From the NCBI GenBank assembly GCA_025345505.1, contig JANVCC010000022.1, positions 32,401,602 to 32,465,601 of the forward strand: a stretch of 64,000 bases of DNA. The letters run 5' to 3'. Below, in pieces: positions 11,620 through 24,400 of the stretch. The notes beneath the pieces were generated by a model that saw only the letters and a program-made list of their open reading frames with translations, searched no databases and was not told where the DNA came from. The first letter of the stretch is position 1. Each line of letters begins with the position of its first letter. The position numbers and the translations under genes were made by a program. Source of the DNA: Todiramphus chloris collaris. Its lineage: Eukaryota > Chordata > Aves > Coraciiformes > Alcedinidae.

Positions 11620-14600
11620 GAGTGAGAAACCCCACTCCACTGCCAGAGGGAGCTTAGTTTATGACAGAGGTGGAAGCAGTCAGAGAGAAACCCAGTAGCA
11701 GCTTCAACAGAGGCGAGCTGTACAGAAACAAGTGGCATCCCTGCCACAGCTGGGCAAGCCCATTGCTGCTGGGATGTGGTAGTAAATAACTGCAGTAAAA
11801 TAACTTTTATGAACTGTAGTGAAACACACTCCACTGCAACCACCCCTTCTGCCCTCGTGAGGCTGGGAGCTGATGGGAAGTGATTGAAGACAGAAGCATC
11901 GCAGCACAAGGAGTGGCTGGATAGAGGAGACTGACTCAGCTCAGGCTGCATCTGCCAGCTCCACAAAGACTTCCTGGATTACCGTGTGGGAAAGCACCTG
12001 CACTCACCCCAGTGCTGACACCACAGAAGGTGCTGCAGGTCAGGAGAGATGCTTTTCCTTCTCCTCTGGCTATCCATTGGCTCTGTGACTCCTTTCTTAC
12101 CAAAGCTAAAAGGAAGGACAGGCTGCAATGGATACATTCTTCTAAGAAATTTCCCACTGTCTACCTCTCTAGCAGAGAGAAAATTTCAGTGCCATAGAGT
12201 TCACTCTTTGGGAAAAGGCCAAGTTTTGCTGTCCTCGCTCAGAAAATCCTGCTGGGTTTACTGGGACCCCTTCACTCCATATACAGCATTAAGAAGAATT
12301 TGAAGATCATTAAGAAATGAAAACTAATTACTTGCAAATATTTGTGTGATCTCAGTTAGGATCAGTCCAATCTTATTTCCACTAAAATTCCTTGCAATTT
12401 GCTGTGAGATACAGACCAGGAGTTCTGTTCATGTAGTCTATGTTACTCTTTATACAGAACAATTGATCTCCAACTGTGACTTGCTATTTCCTACTTTGCC
12501 CTTTGTACTTGGTACAGACAGGAACATTTCCCAGTTTTTGAACTATTCAAGCAGTTAAAGATATTTGCCTATAAGCGTGTGCCTAAACTCTTCCCTATCT
12601 GACAAAATGATGGCATGTGGTTAAATCCTATCATCGTTGATGGGACACTCTTCCTTTTTGCTCAGCTGCTTTAGCAAATAGGGTCAGAGCCCAGTGCTCA
12701 TCAATACACTTTGGATTTAGATTTAGCATGAATCCCAGCTTCTCCTTTTCTTTTGTAACACAGACAAAACCCTCTTCCATTCCATGGGAAATGCAGCCCC
12801 TTCTGTCCTGGGCACTCCCAAAACCAGAGGCAACTCACCTGCACAGAAACAACTCTGACAATGTCCTCTTTGAAGGACCCCACAGCACAGCAGGGGCAAG
12901 ACCTCAGTTCACACCACCCAATGGATCCTGTGTAATTAAGACACTAACTTGTCTGCTAACAAGAGGGAGAAGAACATCATTCATGGACTGGAAACACTGA
13001 TCAGCATGACAGGGAACAGCTAGCTCTTGTGCTTTCTGTATTACACTATTTTGGATACTATAACTATATATTTCCTTAAACATAGCTCCTTAGCACAGCT
13101 GTACTTCCCATAAGCATCCATTAATTTCCTCCCTACAGTTGAGATAAGCTGTGTACCACCACCTCTGAGGTTGATTATGGATCAGACAAGCATGAAGTTG
13201 CCTGCATTGTCGCCATATGATCACATAAGTACAAAGAATACTGTCCTAGGCATCCTTAAAGATCTGTTTTTCTGCAAGACCTCACTGATGTTTCTACACA
13301 GTAGATAAAGGGCGAGGCATAAAAAGATACCACATTTGTGTGCTATGGCTGGTGCACCAAACTCTGTCCTCTCAAGTACATTTGTGGTGCCTTTCCTGAC
13401 GTGTACTTTTGAGAAAACAGAAGTAGATGAGCAGAGAACAGAAAGCTCTGAGCCCAGGCAGCTGATGACTGCCTCATGCTAGCTCCCCTTCCTCTGGGTA
13501 CTGTTGCTCACTTTTGATTGGGAACACAACAGCCTTCGAAGTGCTGGGAAAGGATATGGGGACACACAGCATCTGTAGGACACAAGTACTGCTATCTGCT
13601 CCTCATCACTCCAGGTTTACTTCCAGGGAGGAATCACACAACACATCAGCATCTGAACTGCTGTTCTCACTTGGGGTTAGGCACTTTGGGGGATGGATCC
13701 CATGGTCCTTTGTGCTTCAGTCAGCTGAGCTACCTTATGAACTTACTTGTAGGTACTGTGACTTTTTGAGCACTGTGGGAGAGAAGGGAATATCAGAGGG
13801 TATGCACCCTTCAATGAAACTGGCTTATGCATGCCCTACATGACCTATGACATGATGGGTTAACGGCTAAGGAGTTGTGCTATTTGTTAACCTAATACAA
13901 GCAGCCACCTTGAATTAAAAGAACAGTCACAATCAGGGCAAGGGTCCATATGTGGATCCTATAGTTGGACAGGGTTTGAATGACTCAGCTTAACTCTGCA
14001 GTAAAGATTAGGGTTAAATATACTTCATTAATAAAGTCTCTTTCGACACCCAGCTCAGGTCAGAATACAGTCCATGAGCCAAAGTGCTTAATAGGAATTA
14101 ACACACCTAGGTGAAAAAAACTGCCTGGTCTGAGTCACTCAAAACTAGGACAGAAGAAAGAAAAACACTTCAATATAAGTGATCTTTGCTCCGCTACGAT
14201 TGAAAGCATCATGTTTTTTTCTCCCTTAAATGCACCTGACCACAGTGAGCCTTATTTTCCCACGTACTGCAAACCTCCGCAGCTCCCACAGAAGCTGAGG
14301 TGGGCTGTGAAGGTTTCAAAACTGTCTCAGCTGTGGTGCTCAGAATTCAGGTTCCTCCAGCCCAGCCAGGGCTATACTGTTATTGCTCCTTCCCAGATTC
14401 CTTGTAAGGCACATGCTGAATTCCTAGGTCATCTTTTTCTTCCCAGTGGGAAACTATATAACATTATACTGCTGCTTCTACAGGCATTTAAATCCCCGCA
14501 GGGAAATAGAGCCCCATAAGATCCTATATGTAAGCACTATGATGATGTGCAGTGCCATCACTTCTGAACAACGTTGAACAAAACAACATGCTTAGACTCT

Positions 14601-15325
14601 TCCCTAACACACAGGAAGTTTTCAAAGTGGCACATAGGATCAACTGTGTCTTCTTTCAGTTTCAATTGCGGTGGTATGACTAACTTTCCGTAATCCTTGG
14701 AGATAAACCATTAATTCAGCCAACATTGCCAGGTACCAGGCTTTAGCAACGACCCAGCTAGCTGAAGAACTTCTACCAGTAAGAAGGTGAGGGCCAGAGG
14801 ACAGGCCAGCTACCCTGTCATGTAGGAGACAGAAAGCAACGCAACAACGTAAAAGGGAGTGCACAAACTTGCCCTGCCAAAAGCAGCTGCACAGTGAATC
14901 TTTCCATGAAGGCTGGCTAAGAAGACAAGCATAGTCAACAGTGAACAAGATCTGTAAACAAAACACTCCCTAGTGGTATTCAATGCAGAGTGCTGGGCAC
15001 AGTTCATCTGCCTGTACTGATCCATGCCTGCCATGTAGCACAAAGAGTGAAGAAGCAGCGCAGAACAAATCCGGAATACAGGTGTTCACTTCCATCTGGG
15101 TCTGCTAGTGATGTGCACCTCGAGCCGTTGCCTTCTCTTCCTCTCTGCTGCTCAGCAAGTACAACCATTCCTCAGGACAGCAATGCTCATAATGAAGTTC
15201 AAAGTCCTTCCTGTTAAACAGGAAGAGTAAGATTGGTGTGGGCTGAACTGCCCAGGAGACAGATTGTACCTGGGCATCAAGGGCCACAAAACTCTGTCAA
15301 TTTTCCACTCCCTCTCCACTCCCTG

Positions 15326-15475
15326 CTAAAAATAGTCTCTTCTTCTGGTTTCATCACTGATGAAGGATGGATTGTATTGTCCAGGGTAGATGCATGAATG
15401 TCGAGATCCAGGCAAACCAGTGTAGGGAGGATAAAGTCCATTTCTTTCCAGTTCAGGATTTCTCAGTCCAGTTGG
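15326..15475 (-). CDS. HEG1: HEG1 exon 23: last exon, KRIT1-binding C-terminus
   Basis: Acceptor TGCTGATACAG and TAG stop at 15326-15328; 49 residues. Reads PTGLRNPELERNGLYPPY, TGLPGSRHSCIYPGQ and YNPSFISDETRRRDYF. The last residues, ending in Tyr-Phe, are the known binding site for the KRIT1 FERM domain and are unchanged except for one Ser/Thr swap relative to human (...SDESRRRDYF). The 3' UTR follows to the left. Confidence 0.97.
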   Translation of the reverse strand, partial: PTGLRNPELERNGLYPPYTGLPGSRHSCIYPGQYNPSFISDETRRRDYF

Positions 15476-18400
15476 CTGTATCAGCAAAAAAGGAAAAAAA
15501 AAAAATCTTATTCTCACACTCAAATCTTCTTCAGGCACAGCCTTACCACCTTTCCCAGCAGTTATTTCAGTAGCTAAAAGGAACAATGTGATCACTAATG
15601 ATGTCAAAAACCTAGAATGATTTTTACTGTGGGAGTTATGCATTGCCTGAAGGTATTACACTGACGCAATCTAGTTTCAGCATCGTGACAATTAGCAGAC
15701 TAAAGTTTACCCTACCCTACCAAGCACAGCCTGAGTACACAATTTTTAGTCCAAGAGAACTGTGCTGATGAGCTCAGGTATTGAAACACTCTAATAAAAA
15801 AGTATATTGTCCCAGAGTCATCCTTAAAGGAAATGCTTCTAGAAAATCAAAGCTAAGTCTCCTGCTTTGAGTATTACCTGCAAGTGCTTCTCTTCCCATT
15901 AACCACAGGTACTTAATCTCCCGACACAGGCATTTGAATTATATGTCAAATACAAAGTGACCTGATCTGACCTTCTTTTCTCTTCCCTTCTCTTACTTAA
16001 GTAAATCTCCTGTGGACATTTGAGGAACTCTGATGTCTAAGAGCAAGACTGTACAAGACTTTCACCCAGCAAATAACATTGAGCCGCTTGGTTTGATCTG
16101 TTACAAAGCAGACCCATGCAAATCCTCATCACCTACTGCTTGCTAAAAAGCTCCCCTTTCTAGTGACCAGCATAATAAAAGTCTTAAAAAATGGTTAGGA
16201 AATGCATTTTCATTTCCAAATTTCTTATTCTTACTGGAAGCAGGATGGAGGATTATTTCTGTTCATGCTGTGCAACCCAGTAAAATTGCTTCCTGGAAAA
16301 CTTAAAATACAAGCCAGGAAGGAAGAAGTATTGCTCGCTGCTCTCTGCTCTGGAAAGCAGGAGTTGGGAGTGTGTGATTTGGGTGAAATCCTGCAACCTT
16401 CACTCACACAAGTAACCCACACACACCCTAAGTACATCCAGTATGTTGTTGCAGATGAGTGACAGATGATACACCAGCATCACAGCTCCAGATACAGACA
16501 TTAGCAGATGGTACCAACAAAAACAGTAGGTCTTTTGCTTGTGTCTTTCTGTGCCCTACACTGCCTGTTACTCTTCCACCACTTATTTCCTGACTCTTGT
16601 TCCCTCAGAGCTGAAGGGATGCTCCTTATGTACCCTTTCTGCTGCAGGAATGGGCCTGAACCCTGGAGAAGGGAGGAGTAGAAGAGGGGTCTTCAGTGAC
16701 CAGCATCTTCCCTTCTTGGGGTGAAGTCCCCCAGGCAGAGGTCTCAACCTTCCAGCATCATCAGTGTAGGTGGAAGGGAGAAAACAACCCACAGGGATCC
16801 CTAACAGTCTGGCCAAATCTTACAACTATCCTGCTCTACTTTAGGATTGCATTTTTTGGGCATCTACCAAAATGCTCCTTGACATTTCCCTAGTACTCTT
16901 CCTAATGACATCTCTTTGTGATACTCACAGTTTGAGTCCATAGGACTCCTGTTGCCTTGCTGTCTATGCAAGTCATTTGCTTTGCTCTTTTATTTTGCAA
17001 GAAAGGGATCTGTACTTCTGAAAATAAAGAAACATGTCTTTCCTGTACCAGGCACAAAGGGTTAATAGTTATGCTATGGATAGATACCGAATAATACACA
17101 TCTGTCATCTGCAACAGGTTCTTGGTGCTTCCGTTCTCCTGCATCTCTATGGTCTCTCTGCCCCACTCCTGTGCCCGGGGGTTCTTCGGATACTCAGCAT
17201 ACGGTGACATCTGGAAATCCCCACTCTTGAAAATGAGTTTACTTATGTCATTTTTATTCTTCCTGTTTATAAAATAATGAAGGAAAGAGAAAACATACAA
17301 CTTATCCTGCTACCTTGTATGCACTTCGGACATGATTTCAGGAGATTTACATCACGTTATGAACCTTGACAGGAAACAAAGATCACGTCAGAAGGGCTAC
17401 AGCCCAATCTTCTGCTCCAAGGCAAAATCAGGTACAAGGTCAGATTGTGCTACTCGGGGCATTATCTGGTAGCATTTAAAGGGATTTGAAATCTCCAGGG
17501 TTGGAGATGGCATAACCTCTCTGAGCAATCTGTTCCACTGTCTTACTGTCCTCTTGGTGAAAGAGTTTTTCTCTACACTCAGTCTGAACCTCTCCTGTTC
17601 CAACTGCTGCCTGTTTTCTCTTAAAAACATGTGCATTCACCTGAGCCAGAGAAAAACTAATGTAACTCTAGGAAGAAAGAAAAATGTATGGGAGCCTCCA
17701 TAGTATTTAGGTTTCCAGGTGCTTAACAATAGCACTTCTAGGCAGTATGTTAATTCCTAAAAAGTAATTCTTGCAAAGGTCAGGTCTGAATTACTCCAAA
17801 TGCCCCTACATGACTACCATGCTGTATGAGTGGACATGCTGTGTGTTGACACTTGTGGTTCAAAGCAGAGTACCCTCCAGGAAGTCACATAACATGCCAA
17901 AGGCCAGGACTCGTGAGAAGATCAGTTCATCCTTGCAGAGATCTGCACTCCAGAACCTGGAGGTCTATTGGCCATCACACCTCCTCGCTGGGGCTTGCTG
18001 GCACCCCCCTGGCTCAAAACATGGGGGAACAAGTGCACACCACGGGGCTAACTAAAACACTGCCACATAATCCCTGGAAATGTTTAAGACCAGGCTGGAT
18101 GAAGCTCTGAGCAACCTGGTCTAGTGGTAGTTGTCCCCACCCACGGCAGGGGAATTGGAACTAGATGATCTTCAAAGTCCCTTAAAATTCAAGCCTTTCT
18201 TTGACTCTGTGATTCTATGTTACTGATAAAGCCAGCTTCTGACTTTAATTAGAGAGCTTTGCAATCCTATATTTGAGAGCTGGACTTGGGGGAGAGGGTG
18301 TTACTGCAAGGCAATCTTTTTCATGATAAATAAATCAAGAAGCAGAGCTTCCTCAGCAAGCACATCTTGCCTCTAGCTCAAAGCTACCTGCTGGTATGGG

Positions 18401-21400
18401 AACTACATGTGTACACACCCGTGCATCTGAGAGGTAGAATGAGATTGCATGCAGGACTTGTCCATAAAGGGAAATGAAAATAGCCTTAAATACACTCAGA
18501 CACCACTTGAGCAATGGACAGCAACCCTTTCTGTTGTCTATAAACTTCTGCTTTCTACTTAGCTTGCATTTTTGGAGACTGCTCCCCAGCTGCCTTAGAG
18601 CTCTGAGTGGAAAGGACATCTTTGCCTCTCCATCCTTAGAGGACATGATTGCCAGGTGCACACTTATGAGACACCCAGTTCAATTTTATAGCTTGGAAAA
18701 AAAAGAAAAACAAAAGATATGCCCCAAATGAAAGCACTTTGGTATCGCTGAGTAAACCACTTACTTAGTTACCCTATGTGTTAACCTGTGTTTTGGTCCT
18801 TCACAGCTCACACGTGGAGCACTAAGCGTGGTGTAACCCAGTGAGAGGATGCCTCCGATGAGCCAGGGCTGGCAGTGGTACCTACCGGCAGCAGGTGACA
18901 ACCAGGGCTATGCCCATGATCAGCAGAAGTCCTCCTCCCGCAGCCGCGATCACCACAGTGATGAGCTGATACGCTACAGAGAGGAAAGACAGAGGCTCAC
19001 TTAGCAACAGCCACGGGCTTGTAAATACTAATGTAAGCATATCCACAGTCCTCATGCAAAGGGATTAACAGTTTATTTCCCATCTTCCCACCCTCTGTAA
19101 GCAACAATGCCTTAAATTTTCAGGTTAAATGGATGGAGTTGGGAATCTCCTGCTGGAGGAAGAACAAACTCTCGTTTCCCTAGGGGATGGATTCCCTTCA
19201 CTGACAGGTCAGAATAATTCAAACAACATTTCATGGATTCAGCTTTGAATATCTTGCTTCAAGAGTCCCCACTATATATTCTATCATGACAGAGTAACCA
19301 GAGAAAGATCTTTCCTTAGCAGATAATATTAAGTCAACTTTGTCAAAGGTCAACAAAATAATTTTCAACAGAAAATGAAGAAACAAAACCCACCGACAAG
19401 AATAGCACATGCCTACTGCATTTTAGACATAGTCATTTGCAATTACTTTTTTCAAATCTCCCATTTCTGACGCTGTGGAAATTGCAAGAAACGGAACTCA
19501 GTACTTACGGTTTCCACAGTTGAATCCACCTAAGCCAAATGGGCAGCTGGTAACAGAAAACAACAGGGAGTTTCAGTGGCTTAGCTGTGCCAACAGGTCA
19601 CCACAGCAGTGTGAAGAAGGACAATGGGGTAGGAACAGGGTGGAACAGTCACCATACCTCACACAGGTCTCATTTTCCAGCTTATATCCATCTTCACAGG
19701 CTAGAAACACAGACGAGAGAAGGAACATGAGCATCACGTAGTGGTTGGTGCAGGGCAGGCACTTCCCACTGTGGGCAGCCTCACCGCGAGCCACCTTGGG
19801 CACCAACAAGTCAGCCTGTGCTGCTGGCACCTCAGGAACAAGGCACACTCTGATGTGATGCAATCTCCTCTGCTTCAGGCACTTAAGTTCACCAGGCACT
19901 GTCTTTGAAGGGACCATTTCAGGGCTTCCCAGCAGAGCTCGCCCTGAGCCTGGCACATGGTGGGCAGCTGGTATCGTAATTCCCAGAACCTCTTCTCTCC
20001 CAAATGGAACCTCACTGCACACTTGTACCACTTCACACAAGATAGGTGTAAAAAGTCTACAAGTGCCTCTGTTTTTTGTGTAGAAATGTGCTACTTTAGC
20101 ACTGATGCACATTATTAGTTACTTTTAAATGTTAGCACTGCAACAAAATCTCACGCAAACACAGCTGGAGTACCCAAAGTGGTATGTGATGTTTTGCCTC
20201 ATGTCACCTTTTTTAACTTGTCTTTCAAACTTGCAGCTAAATCAGATTTTGAAATATCATATTTTTCTATTGATTACTATAGATTTACTATTTTACTATA
20301 GGTTAGAAATTAAATTTATGTCTAAATAACCCAGAAAACTGCGTTGTACCAACTGTTGGTGAAAAACTGAAACCATCAATTCAAAACAAAGTAATTTCTG
20401 TGCTTATGGACAACTACCCGAGGAAATTCTACTGCCCTTCCAATGAGCAGTAAAGGTTGTCCAATGCATTGGACATACAATTCTAAGCTTCAAATTACCA
20501 ATAGGATCACTGTTTCTCTGCCGCCTTTTGCAGAGGCAGTGAAGGTGGGCGCTCAAAGACCTGAGTAGGAGTGACACAGATGGAGTTGCTTTGGGCAGAG
20601 GGACAAGCCAGGAGCAGCACATGCGCAGCCCGTGGGCATCTGCAAGACATCACCCAGGGGTCTGGGAAACCCCTGCAGCACACTTCACAGGGATTTTTTT
20701 TTTTTCCCCCCTCCAACACCATATGCCTAAAATTGGTGAAGCAGCAGCTCTCAAGCCCTCTTCCTTCTGCATTGCTCTCTAACCATAGAGAACACCCGCA
20801 GCTGAAAGCTCAGGCGCTCTCCAACTCCAGCAAGCGTGAGGAAATGTGTGGGGAGAAGAGGGGGCTGCTGGCAGGTCCCAGCTAAGCCGCAGCAAAGCTC
20901 TCTCCTCCTCCTCTGCTGCTCCCAGCACATCAGATGCCTCTTCCTCTCTGGCACAGACAACAACTGTGTTTTCAGAAACACTTAGTGCAGGAAGGGGAAG
21001 AAGGAAGAAAAGAAGGAGAAATGAGTAATGTTGTCCATTAGGATGGGTGGGTGATATCCTAGTAAGCCAAGAGAGAGCACTACTATTCTGCCTGGATTCA
21101 GAAATTTATGGCTCTTCCAGCATCAATAACAAGTGATATTGAGTCCAGTAGGGAGCAATGTGACTGTGACCTCCCCTTCATAATACAGGTCACAAAACTT
21201 CCCTGAATTTAATTCCAGTTTCAAATCAAATAGCTGAAGTGGAGCTGCGTTTTAGAGCGCCATCCAAGATTGATTTTAATATTTTCAGTGACAGAAATTA
21301 ACCACAATCCTGGGTCAGATGCTCATGAAGTTAATTTCCTCAGCCATTAAAAACATTCACCTTCTTTCTGGTCTGAATTATCCCAGTGTCAAATTCCAGA

Positions 21401-24400
21401 CTTGGGATGTTTACTTGCTAGATTGAAAAAGGTTATATGATCACATATCTCCTCCTCACCATCAAGTGACTGCTTTGCCTTTAATAAAGCTAAATGCACT
21501 GAGAGTTTTGAGTCTCCCTGGTTATTGCAGGTTTTCTTTGAATGCTCAGAGGTTCTCTCTCACTCTTTTGATTTCTGGTTCCCAGAAATAGATACCTCAA
21601 GCCAAAGAATAACAAGACTTCCCCTCTGCCTGCCCATGCCCCCTAAATGCACCCAGGGACCGTATTAGCCTTACAAACCAGACCTCTTCTTTACTCAGCA
21701 AGCCCCCTTTGCAGCTCTGCCCAAGTCTCTGCTTTCCAGGAGAAGCAGCCCACAGTGTGCCTGGCCCTCTGTTCTCGGCTTCCTGGCCTTCCTTGTGGAC
21801 ATACTGAAACACTGTTTGCCTATATACCATTTGCTAATTGCTTCATGTCACCCAGCGTGACATTTTCCCTGCAGGATGTGTGGATGCAGGTGAGCAATGC
21901 ACTCACATCATGAGTATTGCAGCTCTAGGCACAGACTTGCCATAGCAATTGACACCAACAGTGACAGGGGTGGATGATGTCCATCATAGCTGGTCTTGCA
22001 CTCCTTCCTCTTGCCTCTGTAGCCCCACTACTCCTCCCCTACTTCTTTAACTCCATTTATTCCCCAAGAGCTGGGGATGGGGAGGGTGAGGCTCTTTATG
22101 TAGCCCCCTTGCTGCATCTCATGATGGTGCTTTTTGCTCTGGGTTTGTTTTTCTCTCTCTAAAATGGTTTCTTTGAAGTCAAGGAAGAGATCAGAGATAA
22201 TTGGACAGGAGTTAAAAGCCTCAGTCAACAAACAGCCAGGGCAAGGGTAGTAAATCCAAGTTGCTCCTTTCACTCACTAATAAAAGCATACTGAAAACAT
22301 TATGAAACAAATGTTCTACCAAAGCAAGCCACGAGATCAGGCAATACAAAGGAAAAGAAAGATCTTGAACATGCATCTCTCTGTCTTACTTAAACACTCA
22401 GTACTTATGTCTTTTCCTCTCCTCACCCTGCCTTTTCCTGCCACTTCGCTTTCTCCTCTGGCATCTTTCCTGCTCCTTTGAACATCCTCCCAGGAGAGCT
22501 CACGCTGTCACACTCACTCGGCAAGCTTTCAAACATGAGCAGAGAACAGAAGAAAGGCACAAGTGTCAGGGGCCAAGCAAAGCTATCAAGTTATGCTTTT
22601 CTACTCAGGATTCCTTTGCCTTCCCAAAAAAAGATTATGGGGTCTCATTGGAAACCTGCCTTGCTGCTCCCTTCTTTGCTCCAGAAATGCTCTGTACTAT
22701 TAAAAATAGCATACCTTTGAAAATCTGGCACATTGGGTTTGTCACTCTCTTTCTGAAACAGCCCTGAAGATACTGGGAAGCTTGAAAACCAGCAATGACC
22801 CAGAAAAGACAGAACAGCACATCAAGAGGTACCATGGCCAACATGTCAAAACTTTCGTGGTTCAGAGACTCAACCCTCACTTGGCCAAGGAAATGCTTTT
22901 TCGAGCATTCCCAGGGGACAGACACGGCAAGGCAGGACAGAATAATCCCTGGGGGTCAGGGTGGCCAATCCCCTGAGCCACACTGGCTCTCCCAGCTGCA
23001 CTCCCCTTCCCACCGGGGAAACCGGACAGGAGAGCACAATAGGCATTTCCCTCTTTGCAAACGCTATCATTGCAGCTACTGCACCACATTTTCACAACCC
23101 ACAATGGGGGTCGGATGCTCAGGAGACCTCAGTTCCTGTTTAGTCACTGAGAGGGCAGAAATTTTCAGAGTCCAGCATATTGTATGCTTTATTTATCAGA
23201 AAATATCTTTAAATATCAAACAAGGGGCATAGCTCGGCTTTTGAAAAAGCCCTTAAAAATCCCAACCACCCTGTTTACCCAGATGGGAACAAGGTGACAC
23301 TGAAAATCTGGTATCTTGCCAGAACGTGGCACTGTGAGCTCGGTGCTATCCTCATGCCACTGCACTGCAGCCTAAATCCCACTTCAACCCTGTTCCTCAG
23401 ACACTCTCAAGCTTGTCAGTAGGATGTTTCCTACTGACAGCAGTGAGCTGAAGGTGGAATTGAGGCCTCACGGTGTGCAGGTAGGGCTTTTTATGTTTTG
23501 CATGGCAAACAAGACCCATATATAGAGTGTAACCACATGTACAAGATGTTAGATCTCTTATCCCTCTACAGCTATTGTATCCAAGTGCCTCACAGTCTTT
23601 CAGGTATTTATCTTCACAACACTGCTTGAAAAAAGCCATGTACCAGAAAAACGGAGTAACTCACCCTGGTTTCTCACCATCAATGATGGAGAAAGAATCA
23701 AAATGCCTTCCAGGTTTCATCTGAGCTCCCCACCCACTACATAAGCCCTTCTCTGCGCCTCAAGGGTTAGTGGAGAAGGTCAGTGTTTCCTAATAGAAAT
23801 CCTTCCCCCAACAAACAAGATGAAGGGAGAAAAGGAATACATGGAGCAGAAAGGTTTTGCCTGAAGCCACAAATTGGAGTAGAGGCAGGACCATGACCTG
23901 GGATCCAGAGATGCCTTTTTCTGAGATGTCCATCCTAGAGCCTGCAGCACGTGAGTTATTTCCAGGCACGTTTTTCCCACTCTCTGATTTGTAATCAACA
24001 AAACATCTTCTGTTATTTCAATAGCAACCCAGCAGACACTGCCTGAAGCAATATATAATCACTGCTCCAATTCTTATGTCATCAGAAAACTGCATTTCTT
24101 TAAAAGCCCTACAACAACTTCTAGAACTAGGGAATGGTCACCCTGATCCTATAGAAGTCATTCTGACCACTGGCACACAGACAAAGGCCTTGTTTAAAAT
24201 GTAGCAAAAACAAATTTAATGATCTGAGGAGTAGCTAAAAAGGTTAAAATTTCTATTAGTAACCCAACTGAAAAATAAATTCATACTAATTTTCAGATAT
24301 TTCTTTTAAAAATATTGATGATGTATTAATACAACTTATGAGGTTATAGCACTACTCCTAAGTTCACTGAGAGTTCAGACAAAATCAAAACAGGCAGAGA

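Larger units (their letters stand above)
3456..15325 (-). other. HEG1 3' UTR and HEG1-MUC13 intergenic DNA
   Basis: The border between UTR and intergenic DNA cannot be set. Apart from two CR1 copies, a GC-rich patch at about 4.95-5.6 kb and scattered AATAAA signals, nothing was recognised. Frames of up to 212 codons here lack domains, conservation I can recall, or splice context. Confidence 0.7.
15476..19508 (-). other. HEG1: HEG1 introns 20-22 region
   Basis: Introns 15476-17087, 17263-18885 and 18974-19508. The middle one carries two CR1 fragments of opposite orientation; the others hold nothing recognised. Confidence 0.8.
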
